A DNA stretch of 64,000 nt from Cylicocyclus nassatus (lineage: Eukaryota; Nematoda; Chromadorea; Rhabditida; Strongylidae), in the NCBI GenBank assembly GCA_958299035.1, contig CATQJL010000305.1, forward strand, positions 65,367,618 through 65,431,617, given 5' to 3'. Within the stretch, counting starts at the first letter, position 1. Each line of letters starts with the position of its first letter. Of the stretch, positions 22,669 to 33,498 are shown piece after piece. The notes below the pieces were generated by a model, which was given only the letters and a program-made list of their open reading frames with translations, was not told the DNA's origin and searched no databases. The position numbers were made by a program, and so were the translations under genes.

Positions 22669-24054
22669 GCTAAATTTACGGCTGGCAGTGCTCGGGGGTA
22701 GCGCTGCGCTGCATATGCGCTCTTTTGAAGGAGCGCAGATGAGGAGAGAGACAAGCTAGAATAGACGTGACGCAATACTCTCATGACACGGACTCCCTCC
22801 CGATCTCGGACCAATTAAAACTGAGACAGACTCTATGATATGACGAACTCGAGTTTAGTCGAAAACGAAATTTTGACCAAGTCATATGCAAAAAAGACAG
22901 CAAGTTTCAAAAAATTCTTCAAAAGCGGACTTGGTCCGCTGACTAATTATTCAATGCTGAGACCACAACTCCGTCTTCTATCATGCTTCAAAAACGCCAG
23001 GAATTCGTGAGTTGATCGGATTTCGCATAACTTCTCTCAAAAAACAGACACGTTCTCTTTTACGTAGGGCAACTAAGTTTTTGCGAGTACAAACTTTTCG
23101 GGACATCTCTACAGTAATAATCCTACTCATTTGAAAGCCCAGGAATGTGAGCACTAAGCTCTTCCCGAATGAGAATTATCAATGTTGCTTCGGATTGATT
23201 ACAAACCCTAATTCATTTGAACCATAGACATTTTGTTATAAAGCGTTTTCATCTAATCTATAGCAGATACAATTCCTTTTGATATAGATTACGATGAAAA
23301 TGAAACATCCAATAAAGACAGTACCGCTTCGAAGCATTGCCCACACCCACTTCGCGGCACTTTGGTCTGGTAAGTGGGTGTGGGCAATGCTTCGAAGCGG
23401 TACTGTCTTTATTGGATGTTTCATTTTCATCGTAATCTGTATCAAAAGGAATTGTATCTGCTATAGATTAGATGAGAACAATGTATAACAAAATGCCTAT
23501 GGTTCAAATGAATTAGGGTTTGTAATCAATCCGAAGCAACATTGATAATTCTCATTCGGGAAGAGCTTAGTGCTCAAATTCCTGGGCTTTCAAATGAGTA
23601 GGATTATTATGTAGAGATGTCCCAAAAAGTTTGTACTCGCAAAAACTCAGTTGCCCTACGTAAAAGAGAACGTGTCTGTTTTTTGAGAGAAGTTATGCGA
23701 AATCCGATCAACTCACGAATTCCTGGCGTTTTTGAAGCATGATAGAAGACGGAGTTGTGGTCTCAGCATTGAATAATTAGTCAGCGGACCAAGTCCGCTT
23801 TTGAAGAATTTTTTGAAACTTGCAGTCTTTTTTGCATATGACTTGGTCAAAATTTCGTTTTCGACTAAACTCTAGTTCGTCATATCATAGAGTCTGTCTC
23901 AGTTTTAATTGGTCCGAGATCGGGAGGGAGTCCGTGTCATGAGAGTATTGCGTCACGTCTACTCTAGCTTGTCTCTCTCCTCATCTGCGCTCCCTCAAAA
24001 GAGCGCATATGCAGCGCAGCGCTACCCCCGAGCACTGCCAGCCGTAAATTTAGC
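22669..24054. mobile_element. 1.39-kb near-perfect foldback, 684-bp arms
   Basis: The arms 22669-23352 and 23372-24054 are inverse copies with only a handful of differences (for example gggacatctctacagtaat versus attatgtagagatgtccca), separated by a 19-bp loop. The outermost shared sequence is gctaaatttacggctggcag. Neither arm encodes a recognisable protein; the frames visible at the loop are products of the palindrome. The near-identity suggests a recent origin or arm gene conversion. A transcript would be a long dsRNA hairpin. Confidence 0.9.
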
Positions 24055-24062
24055 AGAATTGT

Positions 24063-24735
24063 TTACGTGTTTTGTGTGTGTATGTATGTCTGTGTGTCTG
24101 TCTGTAACGAAATTCGTAGAGCGAGTTCCAGCCGACGTCCTGAGCCCAAATTTTGCACATCGCATGCGACCAACATAGAAGCCTACCGTGCAAAAGCACG
24201 AGTGGTTTTGTTATTGGATCCCTCAGAAACTGCGCGTCAAACGAAACCATTGGGTTCTGGCCAGCAAAATTGGTTGTATCACCACTTTATGCAATGTCGG
24301 GGATGTGTTTGGCATGCTGATGTGCAAGCCATAGATTTTAGTCAAAAAAGTGGACAGAAGTTCACTACTTTAGGAGAACGACGCCAAAAAGAAATGTTTG
24401 CATAAATGATTAATTTGCCATGTTTTACCTGAGCATCCGAGAAAGATTTGCACAGGGATGTAGTCACGTTGCCTACTGTCTTTGTGGTAGCTACCAAGCC
24501 AGAAAGAGTCCAAAAACCTATTCAAATTTGTATTTGTTCTTCTGCGAAAAGTTTTATCCACGTGAAATCACCGATCTCACATGAAAAAGCATTTTAAATG
24601 GGTAGTTGTTTACATTTTACTCGCGATAATCGGCACTGCGCGGTGAGTTTCATTGCCACCATTAGTCAAGAATGAGTAAGGCATATGAAGTTAGACCAGT
24701 GCGAGCCTCTTTGAAGCAGAGGTGACGCACTGGTG
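24063..24735 (+). repeat. ~0.67-kb direct repeat, left copy
   Basis: Starts in a TG-rich microsatellite (tgtgtatgtatgtctgtgtg) followed by cgaaattcgtagagcgagttcc and runs to gaagcagaggtgacgca. It is collinear with 26375-27050, diverged with indels, including ttttgcaca, ggatccctcagaaa, ggcgccaaaaag-type, atcaccgatctcaca and gtagttgtttacatt blocks. No coding frame is conserved between the copies. Confidence 0.85.
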
Positions 24736-25149
24736 TCACATAAGAGGAGAAATGGTTTCTAGATATGGTTGAGATCTTTTCCGAAGAATCGTTTCGCAAA
24801 CAAAGAACAGAGTTTTGAGATCAGCGTTCAAGGCGAATGTCATGTCATATGTCCGGGGAAAGCCCTTATACAAGTTTTGATGTCATTGTGCTTGATTTTC
24901 CGCAAAATCTTGTACCTGACTTTTGTATTTGCTTCTTATACCGTAAAGTACAAGACCTCCAAAAACTGACTACTAACTTTTTCCCTATAGGAGATATGCC
25001 TTCTAGAGCGGAGCGAGCGTTAGTGCCGAAGATGCAAGAAGAGAGGATGGGTGACCAGCAGTTTGCAAGGACTCTCGAAATTTCACTAATCAGCGTCTTT
25101 TCTACCTTGCATCGTTTCCAGGATATGAACAGCACCCAGGACTGCTGTA
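24736..25149. other. Between direct repeat and dead mariner; nothing recognised
   Basis: Overlapping short open frames are present on both strands, none with family motifs. Probably part of the same decayed transposon. Confidence 0.4.
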
Positions 25150-25910
25150 GGAGTAATAAATTGGCTTCTTAATTGCTACTCTGAACACTCACAAATTCAG
25201 AATGTTGTTCGTCAGCGCTTCGGCGCAATCCTTGGCAAAGCTTGATTGAGCTGGCTTTAGAGCTGTCCGTCTGTGCAGGACTGTCTCCGACATCGTGGAA
25301 CAGGATCGTTGGATGAAACTGAAAGTGAACCAGCTGCGCAGATGCCATTGATTGCTCAAACGTTTCTCCAAGGCACGCCACCGGATGATGATACTCTTTT
25401 GTGAAGATACTCTCTTTTATACTCTCTTTTCTATACTCTTTTATACTCTCTTGATCGCCAGAACAACAGAATCATCACCAATCGATCCAAGAAGCCAATA
25501 GTAGGGTTGACTCGCAGAAGGAAAGCTTCATTTGGTTTCTGTAATGGCTTGCGAGGCAATCGCTTTCGTTGGATGTGCCGCTGATTTTTGTGTCTCAGGA
25601 CATCAAGACAACGCATCTGGATAGCACCCTAAAGAAGGAATTGCTGGCCTGGACCAATACCTGTCGGGGTGTTCCCAGCAGGGTAGCAATCAGCGCAGAA
25701 ACCGAAACTTGTTCAAGCATGGCTCCAAAGCAACGTTAAGGACTCTGTTACCCTATGCGGAATGGCCTCAGTATCTGCCAAATCTGAGTCGTTTCGCCTA
25801 CAGCGCTACAGCGGTGGTCACTTTCTTTACCAAATGATAACCCTCCGAGGTGCAACGACCCATTTCGACAGCAAGTGCGACCAGTCTAATGGCTATTCTT
25901 AGGGTTTATT
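25150..25910 (+). pseudogene. Decayed mariner (maT-like) transposase
   Basis: A helix-turn-helix-like region (SASAQSLAKLD then VRLCRTVSDIVEQD, about 25205-25310) is followed by LRRCHLLLKRFS-like residues and, near 25760-25800, AEWPQYLPNLSRFAY in place of the usual WPPxSPDLNPxDY. The third catalytic aspartate motif is thus altered (NLSRFA), and many stops and frameshifts separate the blocks. A local TATACTCTCTTTT tandem tract (25390-25452) adds further disruption. Confidence 0.6.
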
Positions 25911-26374
25911 GTAGGTTTAGTTCTTATTGCTCAGTTATTGCGTTGACTTTGCCATACAGTACCGTATATCTACCCTTTCACAATATTAGGTTACGGTAAT
26001 GATTTGAAATAAATGACATAGACGTAGTCTTTATTTGATTTGAAATTCACCTTGTTTGAGGAAAGCCAGTGCTGTGCTTCGCGCTTCTGCATATTCACGA
26101 CATTTTATGTCTATTTTTTTGCAACTAGTAATGAGCAGCAGCAATATGTTGCAAATCACAACTTCTTATCTTAGTTCCTGCCATTTGTGGAATTGATCAC
26201 GACTAGTGCGGTGTCCAGTAAGGTGTTTTTCACTTACCCATCACATCATTTCTAGACGTTCTTTTTTTTAGGTGTGCTCGACGAGACCGAAGTCCTTCAG
26301 CATCTAACAAAAGTTTCACGTTGCCATCACTAAACTATCATTACCTATAATAACGGGCTAAGGATGTTACGTGA
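25911..26374. other. Intergenic, nothing recognised
   Basis: No coding motif or clear repeat before the right-hand direct repeat. Confidence 0.5.
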
Positions 26375-27050
26375 CTTTGTGTGTGTGTGTGTCTGTGAGT
26401 GTTCTGTTACAAAATTCGTAGAGCGTGTTCCAGGGGTCACCTCCTGGGCTCAAATTTTGCACAGCGCATGCTACTCGCATGAAAGTCCAACATGCAAAAG
26501 CACGAGCAGATTTGTTGACTGGATCCCTCAGAAAGTGCGCCTCAAACGGATCCACTTTGCATTTGGGCCGCAAACTTAGGTCCGTAATTCCACTTTTTGC
26601 AGAGTCTCGGATGTTTATGCCAAGTAGATGTGCAAGCCATGAACTTAGGCACAAAAAAGTGATCAAAAGTCCATTACTTTACAAAAACGGCGCCAAAAAG
26701 TATTGGTTGCGTAAATGGTCAATTTGCCAAAGTTGTATCAGAGCATTTGACGAGATTTTTGCACAGAGATGTAGCTCAAGGTGACTGCTGTTCTTATTGC
26801 AACTGTCAAGACCATGGGAAAATCAAAAACCTATAAAACTTTGCGATTGTTTTCGAGCAAAAAGTCTCATCCAGGCTAAATCACCGATCTCACATAAAAA
26901 AGCTTTTGGAATGAGTAGTTGTTTACATTCTGTTCGTGATAGTCGGCATTGCTCGGTGAGTTCCAATGCCATCGTTACGCGAGATTGAGTAGGGCCTAGA
27001 TGGTAGAGCCAGTGCGAGCCTCTGCGAAGCAGAGGTGACGCTTTGGTACG
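26375..27050 (+). repeat. ~0.67-kb direct repeat, right copy
   Basis: Collinear with 24063-24735, beginning with (TG)n then ctgttacaaaattcgtagagc and ending gaagcagaggtgacgct. The two copies bracket 1.64 kb containing the dead mariner. They do not start TG and end CA with a duplication, so they were not called LTRs. Confidence 0.85.
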
Positions 27051-27500
27051 AGTATATTGGAATAGGTAATGAGTTTGCCTCATGATAGTTGCAAAAATTC
27101 GAAGATAGGAGAGGGAAAGAGACAGTACAGAGACTTCAAACTACGAAAAAACTGCGTGGCCTCAACTGTACACTATGCGCAGGTCATATGGCCTGTGTCC
27201 TGAATTCTTCCTATATTTACTACCACATTAGCCCATGCGACCTTAGACTAAGAAAAATTTGACATTTTTATCCACCAATTTTACATTTCATTAGAAGTAA
27301 ACATTTCTTGCCTTTTGCTTTGGGGAAGGAAAATAAATAATCGTGCATTTACAAAAGGAGACTTTTCTGTGGACGTATAATCCTTGCACGGAAATCCTTG
27401 TACGAAGGGACCAGTAGATAGACCGTGCTGAAGAGCGCTGTTTCTAAATCAGGACAATGTGCAAAATCACTGTTTATCCGGTGTCAGAGCGTTGAAGTTT
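27051..27500. other. Intergenic, nothing recognised
   Basis: The 5' exons of the UGT pseudogene that surfaces at 28555 were searched for here and not found. Confidence 0.5.
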
Positions 27501-28454
27501 TAGGTTGCCCGGAAAATAATGTCCGTTTTAAGTTTCAACCGCAATAAGCTATACACTTTTCATTCTTGAATGGGCTTTAAAATACCACTCGATAGAGCAG
27601 AGCAAGCTCTACAGAATTGTCTTGTTTTTTGCAACAGCTCTCATTAATTTTGATTTTCGAGCCAAAAACTAAAATGATTTAGCTGCACGAAAAACCGAGA
27701 AAAATCGTAGCTCAGTTTATAAAAATCCTACAAAAATTTTAACTTGCTCACTCAAACACTATCCAAATAAGACATCTATATGCGCCGTTGCCGTCTTTTT
27801 TAAACTTTTGGAAATCAAGAAAACGGAAATGTTCGTACATTTTCCAAAGGATTCTGTGCAGTCCCCACATCCATTTGTGTACTACAAACCTGTAGCAGCA
27901 CCAACGTAAATTTTCAACTCTCTACAAGCTTTAATTCTCGAGGAATTTGAATTTTGGCTTAGACCACCTGACTAGGGAAAGCCATATTCGATACTTCTCG
28001 AGAACCAAGGCTCGTAGAAAGCTGGAAATTTACGTTTGTACTGCTACAGGTTTGTAGTACACAACTATGCATGTGGGGACTGCACAGCATCACTTTGGAA
28101 AATGCACGAAAATTTCCGTTTTCTTGATTTCTAAAAGGTGAAAAAAGACTGCATTGGCGTATATAGATGTCTTATGTGGATAGTGTTTACGTGAATAAGT
28201 TAGAATTTTTGTACAATTTTTATGAACTGAGTTACGAATTTTCTCAATATTTCGCGCAGCTGAAGCATTTTAGTTTTTGGCTCGAAACTCAAGGTTAATG
28301 AGAGCTGTTGCAAAAACAAGATCGCCATCCTGTAGAGCTTGCTTCGCTCTATCAAACGGTACCTTGCAACCTATTCAGAAATGAGAAGTGTATGACTTAC
28401 TACGATTGAAATTCAAAACGGAAATTAATTTCCGACAATTTCCGACACAACCTA
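27501..28454. mobile_element. Mariner-type foldback element, ~950 bp
   Basis: Starts TA-ggttgcccggaaaataatg (27501) and ends with the inverse, tccgacacaacc-TA (28453). The arms pair for roughly 370 bp each (matching blocks at 27770/28160 and 27850/28075), leaving a central loop of about 150 bp. The arms include the palindrome gatagagcagagcaagctct and its inverse near 28340, shared with the element at 62980. No transposase. It sits just upstream of the surviving UGT pseudogene exons. Confidence 0.9.
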
Positions 28455-28554
28455 ATATTTGAAAAGGGGTTTTCCTTTAACAACTGTAACGTCAATGTCT
28501 AGGTGCGATCAAGCGCATAAAATCCATGCTCTTATGTTTTGCAAATTTTGATTA

Positions 28555-30540
28555 CTTTTGAAGCTCTCGGGATAAAAAATGTCGTTGGTGCACATTTGAA
28601 TGGACGCATTCTTGAGGGCACTGCTCTGGCCATTGGTCGCCCAGTAATACCCAGCTATATGCCAGGTAAGCTCAATAAAAAATTGTAATTTGATTGATGC
28701 AAATCTTTTAGCATCACTTGGCGTTACTGATGACTTCTCCTCACTGTTGACACGGACTATCAACGTTTTATTCGCATGCTTGTCATGGTATCAGCAGAAA
28801 GTATTGTCTTCAGCGAAGAGAGGGTGATGAAGGAAAAGTTAGGGCCAAACATTACCCCTGTTTGGGTAGGCTAATTGGTTGTTAGAGTTTCTCATAGTGG
28901 CAACAATTTTCACCTTCATGAGCTATTGGCGCAAAGAGCATACGCACCCTGCATTAGTTGCCCCTGATGGAATGAAGCAGATGGTTGACTTTCCAAGGTT
29001 TAGTAGACCATATCGAACATAAATTGAGTGCTGAGCAACTCAGAGCCACTTTTCGATTTTCCTAAACCCACAGTTCATAACATTGTTGATGTGGGAAGTA
29101 TCGGCTTGCCACAACCACACCCTCGCAGTCGGGTATGTTACAAATGACTTCAGAAATACTATTGCAATGAACTTCCCACAATGGAATGAAGTGCTTATTG
29201 TTAGCTCAAGTCCACAACAATTTTGCGTTTGGTACTGTAACGCCAAGCATGTACATGCCGAAGGAAATGAAGAAAGCTATGCTTTCTGCTATTACTGTGT
29301 ATGCGTTCTGTTTTTAAGCTGATTTTGATAGTGTATGTAGTATCTGACGCAACGATATTTTCAACTATCCCTATATTACATTTATTTGGAAATATGAGTA
29401 GCCTGATGATCCTATCATCAAATATGTTGAAAACCTCGTTACCTCGGAGTGGATACCTTAGAATGATTTTTTAGGTATTAGTTCTTTTCACCTAGAAATG
29501 TTGAATGAGAGTTTCGCTGTCAAACAACTTACTTCATATATTCAGTATCTACAAGTTATCTCAATATACCGCCCACCTATTTCATAAAAGATTCTTTGCA
29601 TTTGCACACTATCTCCACACTAAAACGGCCTACCTTCAACTTACGGGAAACGCGATAAACTGATCGCTGCATTTGACCGCACGGTCTTCTGACGGTCCAA
29701 GTTGCCATTTCAAAGCATAGGAGTGGGGGCAAGCAAGTTCAGCTCACAAAATTCTTTCAAGAGGTCAGCTCACTCTAATTAAGCTAAGTGGAGGTTTACT
29801 ATTGACCAGAATCAGTCTGCCTTCTCGTATGCAGACCTTTTACAAAAGCAGATTTACGGTCGTTGACGACTGAGTCTTTGATTCTCATAACTACTTATAG
29901 TGGATGCATGTTATTTTGAATATTGGGGAAGTATAGTAAATAGACATTTTGCTCTTACTATAATTTTAGCGTGGTCGTCTTCCTTTTTTCATCAACATGG
30001 AGGTTCTGGTGGTTTGCTCGAAGCAGCGACATATGGAAAACCGATGATCATCGTGTCGTTGTTTGGCGATCAAACGAGAAATGCCAAGCTGGCTGAGAAA
30101 TTCGGGATAGGTAAACCAATTAGATCATTTGTGAACTTTAATCAAATTTTCCAGGATTTATCTTGGAGAAAACACTTTTACTAAAGAGCACATCAATAAG
30201 TGAAGCTATCGATGAAGTGCTGTACAACGAAAGGGAAAAATGTCGCAAAACGTTCGTTTTCACTAAATAGCCTAGTTCTACTTTGAGGATATTGCCTAGT
30301 AATGCTTCGGGTGTATGGCATCCTCTCCTTCTCACGAACTGCTCTTTGTCTCTTCAGATATCGTAAGTCAGGCTTGAGAATGCGTGGAATATTGCAGCGA
30401 CGTGTCATCAGCCCTAAGGACAAACTCATTAAAACGGTTGAGTTCAAGCTGAGTTTGGAGCCATTCCATAATCACTCCTTTTCGGTCGGAAGCTTTCCTT
30501 TGTCATGGGCTACAACCTCGATTTGTTTGCTCTTCTAATT
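28555..30540 (+). pseudogene. UGT pseudogene, 5'-truncated with in-frame stops
   Basis: Blocks match exons 5-12 of the intact UGT in order: FEALGIKNVVGAH...VIPSYMP (28555-28665), ASLGVTDDFSSLLTRTINVL (28712 on, frameshifted before MKEKLGPNITPVW), FDFPKPTVHNIVDVGSIGLP (about 29050), YITFIWKYE-stop-PDDP and EWIP-stop (about 29370-29470), HQHGGSGGLLEAATYGKP with FGDQTRNAKLAEKFGIG (about 29995-30110), GFILEKTLL (30154 on), and YRKSGLRMRGIL...KTVEFKLSL (30357 on), then a frameshift before MGYNLDLFALLI. The acceptor of the first block is lost, the signature HGG is preceded by Q instead of T, and two TAG stops interrupt the WKYE exon. Exons 1-4 are absent. Confidence 0.92.
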
Positions 30541-30829
30541 TTGTTCCAACCTTGCTTGTCTTTGTCGTATTGCATTTCGCATCTGGCATTTGCAGATACT
30601 TTTTATCAGACTAAAGCCGAAGGCTTCGATATCTAGCGATCCAACGAAACATTTCCACGAAGAAATAAAAATCCAGGAAAGCGCAACATTTTATGAGTTT
30701 CAAAGAGCATTCCCAGCGTCCATTTTCTTCTCGGTGATAAGCATTGACAAATTCTATAATGAGAAAAACGTCTTCTTCAAATGCAACCACACTTACAGTC
30801 GAACAAATCTAATTATCAGATAGATAGGT
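30541..30829. other. Intergenic, nothing recognised
   Basis: Downstream flank of the UGT pseudogene; one 77-codon frame without family motifs. Confidence 0.5.
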
Positions 30830-32110
30830 TTTCATTTTCGTCCTCACTTTTTAGAAAAGCTGTTGATGCGGCGAGATGCCTATATTATTGGAAAGAGCTG
30901 ATCATGTTCTTTGAGATATTATTATTCATTGCAAAGGAAAGCTGAATTGCTTTGATTTATTAGCCTCCAAAATGACATTTTCGAAAGGCGAAATTTAGCG
31001 TTTGCGGCACTTCAATTTTGCTTATCAATTAAAGCGTATTGGGACGAAATGTCGATTATGGAAGATGGCATTTTAACGTCGTATGAGTTAAAAGATTGGT
31101 TTGCTCTAGAGTTGTTTCAGACTGCCGCACTGACCGTAGCAGACCGCAGCAGACTGCAGCAGACTGCAGCTGACTGCACTGACCGCAGCTGACTGCAGCA
31201 GACTGAGCTGACCGCATTGACCGCGGGGCCGCACAGATCGCTACATCCCTTTGTGAAGGTGGAGAAGATAAATAGTTGTAGCTCAAACAGTCTCCTAACA
31301 ATATATGCCCCAGTAGACAACACGAGCGGGAGTAAAATAGGTACATGCAATGACAAAAGGAATCTGAACAAATATGAGCATATTATAGAAAAACAATCGC
31401 CAAAATTTGATTGAGAAGAGTAAGTCAGAACCTATGAACTTTCTAGGCGTAAATCACGGTGTTTAATGTATTCGCAACTACCTCCTCTTTTACGAAAGGA
31501 TGCAGCGATGGTGCGGTCAGTGCGGTCAGCTGCAGTCTGCTGCAGTCTGCTGCAGTCTGCTGCAGTCTGCTGCTGTCAGTGCAGTCAGCTGCAGTCAGCT
31601 GCAGTCTGCTGCTGTCAGTGCGGCAGTATGAAACAACCCTTAAACAAACCAAAGGTTAAATAAAGTGTTCGAGAATAAGGCTTTCGTTTGAACGGGCAGG
31701 ATATGCGCTTAAAATTGCTGAAAAAGGAGATGTCAACCACAACCGATGCAACCCAATGCACCGCCTAAACAAAGCATTGCAGAAAGGACACAATAGACAG
31801 TAGTAGTGAGTTTTTTCGCATGATGAATCGTACGGCAAGCCGTCAAAGATGTTCTGCAAGACTTGATCGGGAGGTGCATTGGCACCCAATGTACTCCTTG
31901 GATCTCATTTCAGCAGATTGTCATTCTGCTCTCTTGCAAACCATAAATGGGCGTTTTAGTTCTGAAGACGATTTCAGGTGTTTGGACCAAACCCGGCCAA
32001 GTTTTGAAAAAATGGATTCAGAATTTTGTTGCAACCCTATACTCGCTGTTCTACCTACTGAATAGCCCAGCGCCTGTGCGAGTGTACTACGCTGCTCACC
32101 CATTGTCGCT
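30830..32110 (+). pseudogene. Dead mariner transposon (copy C), split by an insertion
   Basis: The start (ttttcgtcctcactttttagaaaagctgttgat...cgagatg) matches starts near 49545 and 58045. The 3' part reads REVHWHPMYSLDL...INGRFSSEDDFRCLDQTRPSFEK (31870-32015), equivalent to the mariner transposase block around the third catalytic residue (LGWEVLPHPPYSPDL) and the downstream SEDDVR region. The catalytic PYSPDL is MYSLDL and stops lie upstream. The copy is interrupted by the palindromic element at 31096-31652. Confidence 0.7.
31096..31652. mobile_element. Palindromic element with CTGCAGTCTG repeats in both arms
   Basis: Termini ttggtttgctctagagttgt and the inverse at 31630-31652 enclose two inverted arms (about 31096-31260 and 31480-31652). 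Each has actgccgcactgac, a run of gcagactgcagc units, and ctacatcccttt(g/c)(t/g)gaag. The central 220 bp is unpaired. It disrupts the mariner copy, so it inserted later. Confidence 0.8.
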
Positions 32111-32951
32111 ACCATGCCCTACATGAATGTTATGGGGCTAAGGGTGGCGTTGCTCTCAGAAATCGCGCTACGTGGGCTGTGCGCGATTAGAACTCTTACA
32201 CGACTACAGATTACAGATTACATTACACGAATCTCAATGGCAAAGAGACATTAAAAGGTTAGTAACTACTTTTAGAAGCAGAAAACCGGAAAGAGCCTAT
32301 CGTGCGGATGCCAACGGTTGAACAGCACAATGAATCTCGATTAGCGAGGGCTTGCGTTACAGATCTGTCGCAGAAAGCCAAAGCTTGAGCCGATGTCGCT
32401 GCTCCTCCTCCTTCCACAAATTTGACTTATCCCTCTGTCGAGCGTGGATGCTTTGTGCAATTGTATATAACATCTCCTCTGGTTATCTTACATTGGCTTG
32501 AATACTTGCTAGCGAAGTAATTTCAAGCAGGAGCTGAAGCGTAGCGTATTCCAGAAAAAATATCTAACCAATGGAGAAATAAAATAGAGAACACTGAAAT
32601 CCAGTGAGAAGCTGTAGCAGTGTATAACCGTTTTGTTGATCGTGCCAAAGAATAGTATTGCAAAGGTGATCGCGGCATACACTGAGTACCGTAGTCGTCC
32701 GTAGTAGTGCGGCAATCAGTGCTCCGTTTTCGTAATTTGACGAGCACCTGCAGCGCTAGCCGTAGCACTGCCAGCACCAAAGTTCATCCAAACTTGTCTT
32801 TCAGTCTACACATTCTTTAAAGGAACCTCATCCGATTTCCGCTTGTGACTATGAATATTAAATCATGCATTTACTAAATATTCTAGTGACATAATAGACG
32901 GCATCTCGGAGTTTTAGTGTCCACTGTTTCCTGTACCTTTGCGTTCGGCTC

Positions 32952-33146
32952 ATGAGTTTCCCTTTCATATTCGTACTTCTTCTACTAACAATGCCAATCC
33001 AATCATTCTTGCTACCAAAAAGTCAGCCAGGTTCAGTGTCATGCAAAAAGACCGAGTTTGGAGTATTTTTCATTTATATGCTAATTGCCTATAAGTACTC
33101 TGATTTTAAGAGCATCTTGTTAGCGGCTGAAACATTATGCGAATGA
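32952..33146 (+). CDS. Candidate small secreted peptide, 64 aa
   Basis: An ATG-initiated frame begins MSFPFIFVLLLLTMPIQSFL, a convincing signal peptide, followed by a short hydrophilic stretch with one Cys and a second hydrophobic stretch ending in AAETLCE. There is no family match by eye. The mature part may actually be the first exon of a longer gene, since a gt occurs after GTCAGCCAG (about 33030). Coding status is unproven. Confidence 0.2.
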   Translation: MSFPFIFVLLLLTMPIQSFLLPKSQPGSVSCKKTEFGVFFIYMLIAYKYSDFKSILLAAETLCE

Positions 33147-33417
33147 TATACTTTACTACAAGTTTTTCTATCCGACACATCCAAACGCTTACCTTAGATA
33201 AAATCAAGCTAATTTACACACTGCATAAGCTACTATTGCTATATCTACATACTATGAATGAGGAAGTTTGCTCATTGGAACTGCGCTGCATTACTTACCC
33301 GCGATATATCAAATTGAAACAAGCACAAATCCAAAACGCTCTTGAAAATAGCGCAAACTTAGAAAACAGTCGAGTCTTCTGCTACATAATTAAGAGTGTG
33401 CACATTTCTCTCGGGAC

Positions 33418-33498
33418 CTCGTGACCCTCTGCCGCAAAGATCAGGTTGCGTTTATACTGATCCCGGAGCTCCGCCACATTTCCATTAAAGTACTCGAG
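33418..33498 (-). CDS. Candidate isolated exon
   Basis: On the minus strand, after a gtttag acceptor, 27 codons read LEYFNGNVAELRDQYKRNLI plus FAAEGHE before a possible gt donor. The composition is protein-like, with regular charged/hydrophobic spacing, but no partner exon was identified and the plus strand is open here as well. Could be an exon of an unrecognised gene downstream of osm-3, or chance. Confidence 0.15.

Noticed and set aside
23236..23488. Mirror-image proteins on both strands around the foldback loop
   Set aside because: Near-identical frames are an inevitable product of the palindrome centre.
24063..27050. LTR retrotransposon
   Set aside because: Direct repeats lack TG...CA ends, primer-binding site and polypurine tract, and the interior resembles mariner rather than reverse transcriptase.
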